Assembly: GCA_036939355.1 (NCBI GenBank)
Contig: JALLAP010000933.1
Coordinates: 1-16,345 of the forward strand
Origin: Thalassiosira profunda
Lineage: Eukaryota > Bacillariophyta > Thalassiosirophyceae > Thalassiosirales > Thalassiosiraceae
Length of the DNA: 16,345 bases
Reading direction: 5' to 3'
Part shown: piece by piece, positions 9,112-16,345 of the stretch
Layout: each line of letters starts with the position of its first letter
Numbering within the stretch: position 1 is the stretch's first letter
Notes under the pieces: generated by a model
Told to the model about the DNA's origin: nothing
The model's database searches: none
Seen by the model: only the letters and a program-made list of their open reading frames with translations
Translations under genes and position numbers: made by a program

Positions 9112-10099
9112 TTAGACCACCTTCTTCTTCTTCTTCGGGGAGGAAGAGGCCTTGACCCGGAAGTACCTTCCGACGAAGAATTGCGCAAAGAGGTAAAAGT
9201 AGCTCCCGTACATGATGAACGCGGCGACGTTGTTCTCCTTCCGGATGTGGCACGCCCTCCCCTCCACGGGGTGGGTGTAGTAGTAAAACGCCACGATCGT
9301 CACGCCGACCCCGATGAACATTTGAGAGAGCTGCATGAACGTCACGACGATGGGGTTGAACCACTTGGGCCGCATTTTAATCGCCATGAGGAAGTAGTAG
9401 CCGTACATGACCGCGTGGACGCTGTAGTTCATCACCACGAAGAAAAGTCCCGAGGGGGAGGTGGTGACGTAGGAATGCCAGCAGTAGAGCAGCACGGTAA
9501 TGTGGTGGTACCAGTGCAGGAAAATGAGGGGCTGTTGGATTGCAAAGGTGATGCATCAGTTATATGATGAGTGCATTCAAGGTTCGTGCACCAAGTTTGC
9601 AATTGCTCACCTTCTTGTGCACGACGATGAAGAGGGTGTCGAAGAGCTCGGGGAATTTGCTCAGAATGAACAATTGGACCCACAGCCCCGTGGATCCCGA
9701 GCCGTACAGCGCCGCCGGGTCGTCGCACAGGTTGTCCCGGAGGGGGTACGTCGTCAGGTTGTAATACAGCTGTGGCGCCGTGCGGAAGGCGCCGATCCAC
9801 GAGAAGAGGGAGAGGGACAAATTCCACACGGCCAAGGCCTTGCGCCACGACCACGGATCCCGCTTGGCAAAGTAGGACCGCCCCGCGGCGATGAGGACGA
9901 CGTACGCGATGCACGCCCAGACGGGGATCATGGGCCGATCCTGCATCCACTCGAGGGTGGACACGGGGTCGTAAAATTTCTCGAAGGGGAGGTACAACTT
10001 CCCCAATGCGGGGTGGACGCAGCTAAACTCCACATATCGCGTCCCCTGTCCGTTCGTGCCTATGCACTCGGCCGCGATTCCTGAGAGGATGCTCGGCAT
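9112..10099 (-). CDS. ELO-family fatty-acid elongase (3-ketoacyl-CoA synthase), ELOVL6-like, two exons
   Basis: Condenses malonyl-CoA with a fatty acyl-CoA, the first step of microsomal chain elongation. Exon 1 is 10099-9611 and exon 2 is 9531-9112, giving 302 residues, usual for the family. Hallmarks: KFPELFDT at 148-155; the histidine box HWYHH at 169-173; and MNYSVHAVMY at 197-206. FLHWYHHITVLLY is the version seen in ELOVL3/6 and their relatives, which elongate saturated and monounsaturated acyl chains, whereas PUFA elongases usually carry QxxFLHxYHH. Substrate choice is therefore inferred, not proven. Several hydrophobic helices fit an ER membrane protein, and the C-terminus KKVV is a KKxx retrieval signal. 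The intron falls between KK and PLIF, just before the catalytic box. The sequence before the ATG (ATCGACAAC) matches that before the HAD gene start. It diverges from the armadillo-like gene. Confidence 0.95.
9532..9610 (-). other. Intron of the ELO elongase gene (79 nt)
   Basis: Phase 0, donor GTGAGC, acceptor CCAACAG. Splicing joins the VVHKK codons to PLIFLHWYHH and restores the histidine box. TTGCAA occurs near both ends (9597-9602 and 9540-9545). Confidence 0.93.
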
Positions 10100-10399
10100 G
10101 GTTGTCGATTCGGCGGCGGCGGCGCGGCGAGTCGACGGCGGCGGCAATGGGGTGGGTGGGGCGGAGGAGCTGGAGGAGAGTGCCGTTGCTCGTTTTGCAA
10201 TCGGCTTGTTTTTGGTTTGTTGAGGTGCACCTCTTTCTCCCGTCGTGTCTCTCTCCGTCCCGCTGTCCCTCCCCTTCCGCGGCCAACCCCCAACCCCGCC
10301 CAACCTGCCCAACGCTCGGTGCACCCCCCGCGGCGCCCCCCTGCGCTGCCTTCACCTCCCTGGTATCCCTGCCCGCCTGAGACGGCACGCAACTCCCCG
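10100..10399. promoter_or_regulatory. Shared divergent 5' region between elongase and armadillo-like genes
   Basis: These 300 nt separate two head-to-head ATGs. The part nearest the plus-strand gene is strongly C/T-rich (about 10225-10380), like a pyrimidine-rich 5' UTR or promoter. TTGCAA lies at 10195-10200, about 96 nt upstream of the elongase ATG. No in-frame upstream ATG extends either gene. Role inferred from position. Confidence 0.5.
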
Positions 10400-11806
10400 A
10401 TGCTGTCCATCTTTGGCCGGTGCTCCGGCGGCGGCAGCCTTAGCGCCGTCCACGACGATGACGGCGTCCCAGCAGCCACAGATGCTTCTTCTTCAGGTGT
10501 TAGCTCGGGCGCTGCCGCGAGCGCCCCCAGCCGAGGCAGCGCCTCATTCAACTGCGCCGCCCCCTGCTCCTCGCGCTACCAGCCCAACGATGCGACGGAA
10601 CCCCTCCCGGATTCGGTGGTGCAGTCGCTGAATAGGACGGTGCCCGAGTTGCTGCGGTGCATCTCCTCCCCTCCGCCGGCGGACTTGGCCGAGGGAACGT
10701 CGCCGTACGATCGACGGAAGACTGTGCGGGAATTCAACGCCCGGAGGACGGGGGCGCTCCAAAAGCTGTACGATCTCACCAAGAAGGGGAGCGAGCGCAA
10801 CCGCGTGCCGCTCGTGTGCAGTACCGAGAAACAGTGGGATGTGATCGGTGTGCTCTCCGCGGCGCTGCTGGCATCGACAGAAGCCGACCCCGAGAAAGAA
10901 TCGAGGGACGAAAGACAATCCAAAGGCAAGCCGAGCGTCGACGAAGACCGTCGGCTGATCGTATGGACGCTCAACAACCTCTCGGTGCCCTACGAAAACA
11001 AATCTGCAATTGCCTTGGGAGAGCATTCCGGGACGCTGCTCCAAGCGCTGACGCAAGTGATCCAGTCCAATCTCCCGGAGACCTACCTGTGCTGCATCTG
11101 CCTCCTCAATCTGACGTTCTTGGCCGACGCGATCCGACCGGTGGCATTTCACGTGCCCTCGTCTACCGGTGGGAAGCCGCCCTACTCGCCCTCGCGGAAA
11201 GGGTCGCGGCGTCTCCGAAGTCGCTCGTCCAGCGGGCAAAATCTGTGGTCGGAGGGCGAGGGGAGGATCTCCGAAATTTGCGGCCTCGTGTTGGGTAACC
11301 CGGCATCTCTGATCCGCGTTGTCGAGCGCATGATGGTGACCAACGCGCCTTTTCTTTTGAGCGAGGTTCAATCTGTTCAAGGGGAGGCCATTCGCTGGGC
11401 TTGTGGATTTGTGAGAAACGTCACATATGATGGGGCAGCTGCAGAGGATGGCAGCCAGGGAGGAGGCGATTCTTTGAGCGGCAACATGGGCCGCGAGGGA
11501 AGCATCCCGGACGAAGCCATTGAAGAGGTGTGCTTGCTCGTTTCTCGAACGGAAATACCCAGGCTGATGGTGCAATTCGTGAGAGACAGCCCACGCCCGA
11601 CCGTGAAATGGACGCGAGATTCGTTGGAGGATATATGTCTGGGAGCGTTGTGCAACCTGGCCAAGTTCCAAGCGTCGCAGGAGGCGCTAAAGCGAGCAGG
11701 GGCAGTGAAGGGGCTGGAAAGCATCGAGGCCTTGCCCGGCATCCACGGGTATCGGGCACGTGCCATACGGTGCTCTCTCGGAGCGTTGCCGATGCAATTT
11801 GCCTAG
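10400..11806 (+). CDS. Armadillo-like repeat protein of unknown function
   Basis: Intronless, 468 residues from the first in-frame ATG. The first 70 or so residues are Ser/Ala/Gly-rich and probably disordered. From about 75 it becomes helical. Armadillo/HEAT character is seen at about 186-250: LIVWTLNNLSVPYENKSAI, then a Leu-rich helix and CLLNLTFLADAIRPV. It is seen again near the C-terminus: LGALCNLAKFQASQEALKRAG followed by a second helix. WTLNNLS and ALCNLA are typical third-helix signatures of ARM units. A basic Ser/Arg-rich loop (about 255-280) interrupts the array. Such solenoids bind other proteins; no partner can be named. No targeting peptide or membrane segment is evident, so it is probably cytosolic or nuclear. 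It converges on the HAD gene with only 61 nt between stops. Confidence 0.78.
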   Translation: MLSIFGRCSGGGSLSAVHDDDGVPAATDASSSGVSSGAAASAPSRGSASFNCAAPCSSRYQPNDATEPLPDSVVQSLNRTVPELLRCISSPPPADLAEGTSPYDRRKTVREFNARRTGALQKLYDLTKKGSERNRVPLVCSTEKQWDVIGVLSAALLASTEADPEKESRDERQSKGKPSVDEDRRLIVWTLNNLSVPYENKSAIALGEHSGTLLQALTQVIQSNLPETYLCCICLLNLTFLADAIRPVAFHVPSSTGGKPPYSPSRKGSRRLRSRSSSGQNLWSEGEGRISEICGLVLGNPASLIRVVERMMVTNAPFLLSEVQSVQGEAIRWACGFVRNVTYDGAAAEDGSQGGGDSLSGNMGREGSIPDEAIEEVCLLVSRTEIPRLMVQFVRDSPRPTVKWTRDSLEDICLGALCNLAKFQASQEALKRAGAVKGLESIEALPGIHGYRARAIRCSLGALPMQFA

Positions 11807-11867
11807 TCTGCGGACGCATCCTTGTACAGTTCATGTACTCTTGTTGAATAAGCACATAATGCACATG

Positions 11868-13286
11868 TTACTCGAAAGCGAACAAGTTCATCGCTAGACC
11901 GGCGCCACCTTCGTCGTGCCTCTCTGTCATAATGAAATCTGCTGCCGCCCTCGCCTGAGGACAGGCATTGCCAACAGCCACTCCAACGGCCGCATTTTGC
12001 AGCATCTCCGCATCGTTCTCGGCGTCACCCAACGCGAGCAGCTGCGTAGCAACATCGATACCCAGAGCTGCACAAACTTTCTCAACTCCATAGGCCTTCG
12101 AGCAGCCGGCGGGCAGCAGTTCCAGCATTGTTGGCAGTGCCTGCGTGACGACCGCACCATGTTCTTCGGCCAACTCTTCCAGCTTCGGTCGGACCACATT
12201 AGCAAGTAGTTCGGTGTCATCGTCCATTAGCAGGAGCTTGTGGCATCCCGGTGCGTGGTCCGCCAGCTGCACCGCAATATCATTCTCATCCCGGATCAAC
12301 TCCACCGTTGGCTCTCCGTAATGCTCGGAAAGGTGCACCACAACGTCGGTCTGCTCGGTTGTATAAAGATCGTCTCCGTCGTAGCCAACTATCGATATGC
12401 CACAGTCCTTCACTAGCTCTTCCGCAGCCCGGACGGCCGTTGCTTCAAGCTTTTTCTCAAAGAGCACGTTGCCCTCCCCGTCTACGCAATACAACCCCTG
12501 AATAAAAACTCCTGGCAGCTTGTCCAGCAGCGGACCGAGCGTTGGTCCGAGGCTGATCATCGCCCCCTTCCTCGACTTCCCCGTTGCCGGGAAGAACTGT
12601 TGTATTTTGGAGCTTGAGCTCTCGCTCAGTTTGATAGCTTTCAGCACTGCCTCAAGAGTTGTGGGGTGGAGATCCTGCCCTGCTAACAGAGTTCCATCAA
12701 CGTCAGTTGCAATTGCGCGTATGCCCGGCTTTTTGTCGCGTAGGAGCGTTTGCAGGTTATCGTATGCAAGTTGATTGATTGGCGCACCATCATCCTCTGC
12801 GGAGGGTGATGAGGACGAGTCGATGTCCGCAATTGTCTCGAGCACCAATTCGTGAAGGCCAGGGATTGCCGATGCTTCGGCCGGATCGCCGTTTTGCCCC
12901 ACGCCACTGATGGGGTAAGACTTTGCCGCGGAATCATCTTCGCTGAGCGTCTCGAGGACCCAATCATGAATGCCACCGGCTATTGACTGTTCGTCGATAC
13001 TGTCATCGCCCTCTTGCGCGGAGCCGCCGCTTAACAGGCCATTCTCTTCCTTGGTCAGCGCTTGATGGAGTTGCAACAGATCGAAGAGCTCCTCGTCGTC
13101 GTAAAAGTCGCCCTTCCCCGGCGGAGTTGCAAATATCCTCGGTGCATGCGTCACACAAACCCTGCGGCCGGCGTCGAGATTCGCCCATCGCCTGGAGGCC
13201 ACCACAAACGCGGGCGGCGCGCCACTAAGTGAGGCTGATGCTAGGGGCGCGGTGAGGCCCACAGCCACGAGGGTCACCGTCGTCAT
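11868..13286 (-). CDS. HAD-superfamily IIB (Cof-type) phosphatase with targeting presequence
   Basis: Intronless, 472 residues. All four HAD motifs are present: DVDGTLL with nucleophile D195 and acid/base D197; motif II ATGKSR with T235; motif III SKAYGV with K397; and motif IV GDAENDAEML with D421 and D425 for Mg2+. The large cap and the GDxxND motif fit subclass IIB (Cof/YbiV), which dephosphorylates sugar phosphates and cofactor-like phosphates; the substrate here cannot be read from sequence. Residues 1-26 are signal-peptide-like and end APPA|F (F27), followed by an Arg-containing stretch. This suggests the complex plastid, less clearly than for the protein at 4547-6525. An acidic region of about 140 residues separates presequence and catalytic domain and holds a repeated amphipathic motif (IHDWVLETL at 106-114, LHELVLETI at 144-152). 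Start context ATCGACAAC before the ATG matches that of the elongase gene. Confidence 0.92.
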   Translation of the reverse strand: MTTVTLVAVGLTAPLASASLSGAPPAFVVASRRWANLDAGRRVCVTHAPRIFATPPGKGDFYDDEELFDLLQLHQALTKEENGLLSGGSAQEGDDSIDEQSIAGGIHDWVLETLSEDDSAAKSYPISGVGQNGDPAEASAIPGLHELVLETIADIDSSSSPSAEDDGAPINQLAYDNLQTLLRDKKPGIRAIATDVDGTLLAGQDLHPTTLEAVLKAIKLSESSSSKIQQFFPATGKSRKGAMISLGPTLGPLLDKLPGVFIQGLYCVDGEGNVLFEKKLEATAVRAAEELVKDCGISIVGYDGDDLYTTEQTDVVVHLSEHYGEPTVELIRDENDIAVQLADHAPGCHKLLLMDDDTELLANVVRPKLEELAEEHGAVVTQALPTMLELLPAGCSKAYGVEKVCAALGIDVATQLLALGDAENDAEMLQNAAVGVAVGNACPQARAAADFIMTERHDEGGAGLAMNLFAFE

Positions 13287-13528
13287 CGTTGTCGATGGCC
13301 ACGAGGGGGGGAGGGGAGCGGAGAGAGGAAGTGCGGAATATCGGAAGTGAGGCAGTGAGACGCCGCGTGAGGGAAAGAGGGCGGGAGGGACACTCGCTTG
13401 CCTCTGCCCTCAGCAAGCGCCCTCTTCCAATCATGCTGTAGAGATGCATGCACAAGACTTTGTTGCTCTTTATCATTCTTCTATTTACATCAACTGGACA
13501 GGCGCTCGAACTATTCGCTTTTCCGTTG

Positions 13529-16344
13529 TCAATACCGACGGTTCGCGCTGTTCCTTGTCCGGCCGGTATCCCCCATATCCGACGTTTCCTCCTCCTCGGT
13601 CAGAGCCCGAAGCTGACTTTCGACTTTAGGGCGGCTGTACGACGTCTGATACGCCCTTCGGTTGGCAGCGCTCGGATCCGACAGGTCCGAAGTGACACTG
13701 CTGTAATCCGAGCGACGCCGATCCGCTGGGGAGGTCCGCTGGGGGCTGTGAACGGCGTTCGCTCGGTGGAACTCGGATCCCACGACGCTATCGAATTCGA
13801 AGAGAGGCGAGGGGCTTCTCCCGGGGCTCATGCCACCGCCTCTGGTGGCATCTTTCCTCGAGTACTGCCTGTTGGGGCTGCTCCCAATGCTCTTTGGCGG
13901 CCGAGGGCGGCTGTCGTACTCTGATTCCTCCGCGTTGTACGACATTCCCAATCGCTTCCTTTGCATGGGAGCCCGCTCGACGCGGATCATGCTGCCGTAG
14001 GCGGAGTCTTCGTCCATGCTCGCGGAATGGTAGCTCGGCGCGTNCCCGCTCGACGCGGATCATGCTGCCGTAGGCGGAGTCTTCGTCCATGCTCGCGGAA
14101 TGGTAGCTCGGCGCGTGCATGCCCCTCCGTTGCACGGACGGCCGTCTCAGTATGCCCCGGGGAGGATGCGGGGCCGGATGGTGCTCCAGCGCAAGGCCCC
14201 TCCGGCTGACCATCGTGTAGGCGTCGTCGTCGTCGCCGCATCCAAAGCACGAGAAGAGGAAGCGGCCGATGGACGAATTAGGACGGGAATCTCTTCCTTC
14301 GTTCCGCTCCTGCCTCCGCTCGTCCTCCGTCGGGTAATCGCGCATCGAGCTCTTGGATCGATGCACGTAGTCCAGCCTCGAATCGTCCCCGTCCATGGTA
14401 TTGAGCGTCATATCGACAGAGTAGTCGTCGTCGGTCTCGATGGTGTCGTAGTCGAAGGCGTCGCGATGCACGTTCTCCGCGGCCCCGCCACTGCAGCAGT
14501 CGATAATGCCCGGGTTTTGGTTGGGATAGCGCTCGCTCCGCTTCAGGTACTTGGTATGGTGGCTCTGCGCCGCGGTAAGGTCATCACCGTCGTCGGGAAT
14601 GTGGTACACGTACACTTCGGTGGGAACGTTCGATTGCTGAAAGTACGACGGCGGAGGAATATACTCCTTCGCGTGCCCGGTGGCGTCCACCTCCTGCTGG
14701 CTGATCGAATACGAGTGGTTCCGCAAATTCGCCGCGGCGTTGAGCAGATCCTCCGTCGGGGACAGGGAGGGGTCGTTCGACGCGGGCGCTTCGAGGTTCT
14801 TCGTGCTTTTCAACATCTGTTCGAGCGCGAACTGCTCCTGCCTCGCCTTTTCCAGCTCGGCCTGCAGCTCGGACCGCGTCATGGTGTTGACGTCCTGTCC
14901 AGTGCGGTTGAGGGTCTGCTCCAGCCTGGCCTGGGAGGCCTTCGCGTGCGCGAGCTCGGATTGGAGCTGCCCCTGCAGCTGGGTGAGGTGGTCGGGGCCG
15001 TCGCCGTCGTGGCACGGCTGGGATTGATCGGCTTTGGCCAGCACCTCCTTCAGCTCGGCCTCGATCTTGGACAGATCCACGGGCGGGCTCTCGGCGGACA
15101 TGATGGACGGGCTCTTGACGAGGATGGCGCTCATGGGACGGCTGAACCCCGACGCGATGCTCTCGACGACGGACGCCGGGTAGCCCAGTCCCAGCGCGGG
15201 CGTTTCGTGCGCCGGCCGTGCCGCGGGCGCCTCCAGCGCCTGCTGCGACGCCCTGGCCTTCGCCAGCTCCATCTTGAGCTGTTCCTTCAACTCCTGAATC
15301 TTTGCGAGGTCGATGGGTTGGGCGCTGCTCTTGATGGACGTGCTGGCGGCGAGTCCGGGGGGCTGGGAGAGGCCGTCGGACACGACGGAGAGGGCGCCGC
15401 TCAGGGCGCCGCCCCCCACCGAGGCGGAGGATTTGGACGCCGCCCAGGAGGGAGAGTACCGCGCCCACACCGCCTCGGACGACTGGCCGCCGTATCTCGC
15501 CCCGAGCCGCGCGCCCAGGACCTCGCACACGACGCACTTCGTCGCGCCATGGGTGCNGGCCGCCATATCCCGCCCCGAGCCGCGCGCCCAGGACCTCGCA
15601 CACGACGCACTTCGTCGCGCCATGGGTGCACATCTCGGGACAGCCGCACTCGCGACATTCCGCATCTTCCACAACCCCGCCCCGTCCCTCCTCCCGCACC
15701 ATTTCGACGCACGCCGCATCCAGGAGCGGGCACACCTGGCACTCCCGCGCGGTCCCCGCGGCGTCCCTTAAAAATGGGCTGTGGCAGCCGTCGCACAGGC
15801 TCTTCCCGCCGTGGGTGGGGGCCACCTCGAGGCCCGCGAGGAGGTTGGCGGCGATTACCTTCTTGCGCACCTTCCGCGCGACGCTCGTGCGCAGCTCCTC
15901 GACGGGGCAGTAGACGCACTCCTCGGCCGGGGTTCCGTCGGGCGCCGCGTCGTTGCGGACCAGGGCCGTGTTGCATTTGGTACAGTGGCCTCGCGTCATG
16001 CTGTAGCCGTCCAGAATCTTTTCCGAGAGTACCTTCATGGCGAACGAGCGTCCGGAGGCCGTCGTTGGACTGGGGCTGGGGGCGAAGGAGGATGCGGACG
16101 CTGTCGATGCACCACTGGCGATGGGCGGCACCGCATCGTTGAACTGGCTGACGAAAGTCCTTTTGTCATCGTGACCGAGCGAGCCCTGAACGTAGTCCGA
16201 CTCAAACGTAACCTTCTTCTGCCCGGCACTGTCCGGAGAACTGCCCATCCTCTTACGCATCGCCAAGCTCTGCCGCGTCAGGTACTCCAACCGAGTGTCG
16301 ATGTCCTCGTCCGAAGCCCGCCTCGAATACTTGGGCACGGACAT
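13529..16344 (-). CDS. Multi zinc-ribbon (ZNRD2/autoantigen p27-like) and coiled-coil protein
   Basis: After collapsing two 72-nt assembly duplications, one open frame of 889 residues runs from the ATG at 16344 to TGA at 13531-13529. Residues 1-105 are polar and Ser-rich. At about 108-147, KILDGYSM followed by C121xxC124 and C143xxC146 matches the Auto_anti-p27 (SSSCA1/ZNRD2) zinc ribbon. A second, more divergent copy has C184xxC187 and C202xxC205, and a third Cys-rich segment follows at about 226-252. Four related coiled-coil segments (about 325-490), with the pattern ELxxELxKAxxxQxxLE, come next. The remaining 400 residues are Ser/Arg/Asp-rich and mostly disordered, with an odd FSCFGCG patch near 670 and a Tyr at the end. 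Zinc binding and self-association are inferred; biological role unknown. Only one base lies upstream of the ATG, so an earlier start or exon outside the window cannot be excluded. Confidence 0.82.
13972..14116. repeat. 72-nt perfect direct duplication around N at 14044 (assembly join)
   Basis: Positions 13972-14043 and 14045-14116 are identical. Collapsing to one copy joins the frame ending SMIRVER to the downstream APMQRKRLG frame of the zinc-ribbon protein. Interpreted as an unmerged contig overlap. Confidence 0.92.
15485..15629. repeat. 72-nt direct duplication with two mismatches around N at 15557 (assembly join)
   Basis: Positions 15485-15556 and 15558-15629 match except near their left ends (g/a and t/c; GARYGG versus GAGYGG in protein). 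Collapsing restores the frame of the zinc-ribbon protein. The mismatches fit two alleles, or error at a contig tip. Confidence 0.88.
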
Positions 16345-16345
16345 G

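Noticed and set aside
9121..9136. CTT/GAA microsatellite near the end of the elongase gene
   Set aside because: It encodes the C-terminal lysine run that forms the KKxx signal; too short to call a repeat locus.
10100..10324. Upstream extension of the elongase by about 75 residues
   Set aside because: No in-frame ATG; only a GTG. The extension is low-complexity and not part of the ELO family.
10544..11671. Minus-strand open frame of about 375 codons opposite the armadillo-like gene
   Set aside because: No recognisable domain and Arg/His-rich; the plus strand has ARM signatures and a proper ATG.
14100..16142. Long plus-strand open frame (about 680 codons) opposite the zinc-ribbon gene
   Set aside because: It is antisense to a frame with clear Cys ribbons and coiled coils, is Arg/Gly/Leu/Val-rich with no domain, and reads through an N join. 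It is a shadow of GC-rich coding sequence.

Overview
This is nuclear DNA of a compact eukaryotic genome. It is most likely a diatom, or at least a stramenopile with a complex plastid; the presequences and gene families suggest a Thalassiosira-like centric diatom, but I cannot prove the species. The evidence is short GT-AG introns (76, 79 and 112 nt), a signal peptide ending in an Ala|Phe-Val-Pro site typical of diatom plastid presequences, a secreted protein with Pro/Ser/Thr linkers and a DDGWG...CLxxxxCY domain common in diatom secretomes, an ELOVL6-like ELO elongase, and a plant/animal type IIB Ca2+ ATPase. No bacterial operon signals, tRNAs, rRNAs, CRISPR arrays or transposons were seen.

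Layout. (1) 1-2601, minus: N-terminal two thirds of a type IIB Ca2+-ATPase, running off the left edge. (2) 3015-4502, plus: secreted Pro/Ser/Thr-rich protein. (3) 4547-6525, minus: three-exon gene for a plastid-targeted acidic helical protein, including a 31-nt microexon. (4) 6939-8814, plus: J-domain protein with a fourfold-repeated eight-helix membrane region (TMEM185-like). (5) 9112-10099, minus: two-exon ELO fatty-acid elongase. (6) 10400-11806, plus: armadillo-like repeat protein. (7) 11868-13286, minus: HAD-IIB (Cof-type) phosphatase with a targeting presequence. (8) 13529-16344, minus: zinc-ribbon (ZNRD2/autoantigen p27-like) plus coiled-coil protein.

Genes 1 to 7 alternate strand: three divergent pairs (1/2, 3/4, 5/6) share spacers of about 300-410 nt, and three convergent pairs (2/3, 4/5, 6/7) end 44, 297 and 61 nt apart. 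There is no operon and no obvious shared pathway. The 242 nt between genes 7 and 8 hold nothing I recognise.

Assembly. Each of the three single N positions (8631, 14044, 15557) is flanked by a 72-nt direct duplication. These look like unmerged contig overlaps. Each inserts 73 nt and so shifts the frame; collapsing them restores one open frame in genes 4 and 8. The genes should be read as intact, not as pseudogenes.

I found no clearly new biological system. The most interesting items are the fourfold-repeat J-domain membrane protein, the multi-zinc-ribbon coiled-coil protein, the microexon, the split secreted domain, and an excess of the palindrome TTGCAA, which sits in every divergent gene pair.
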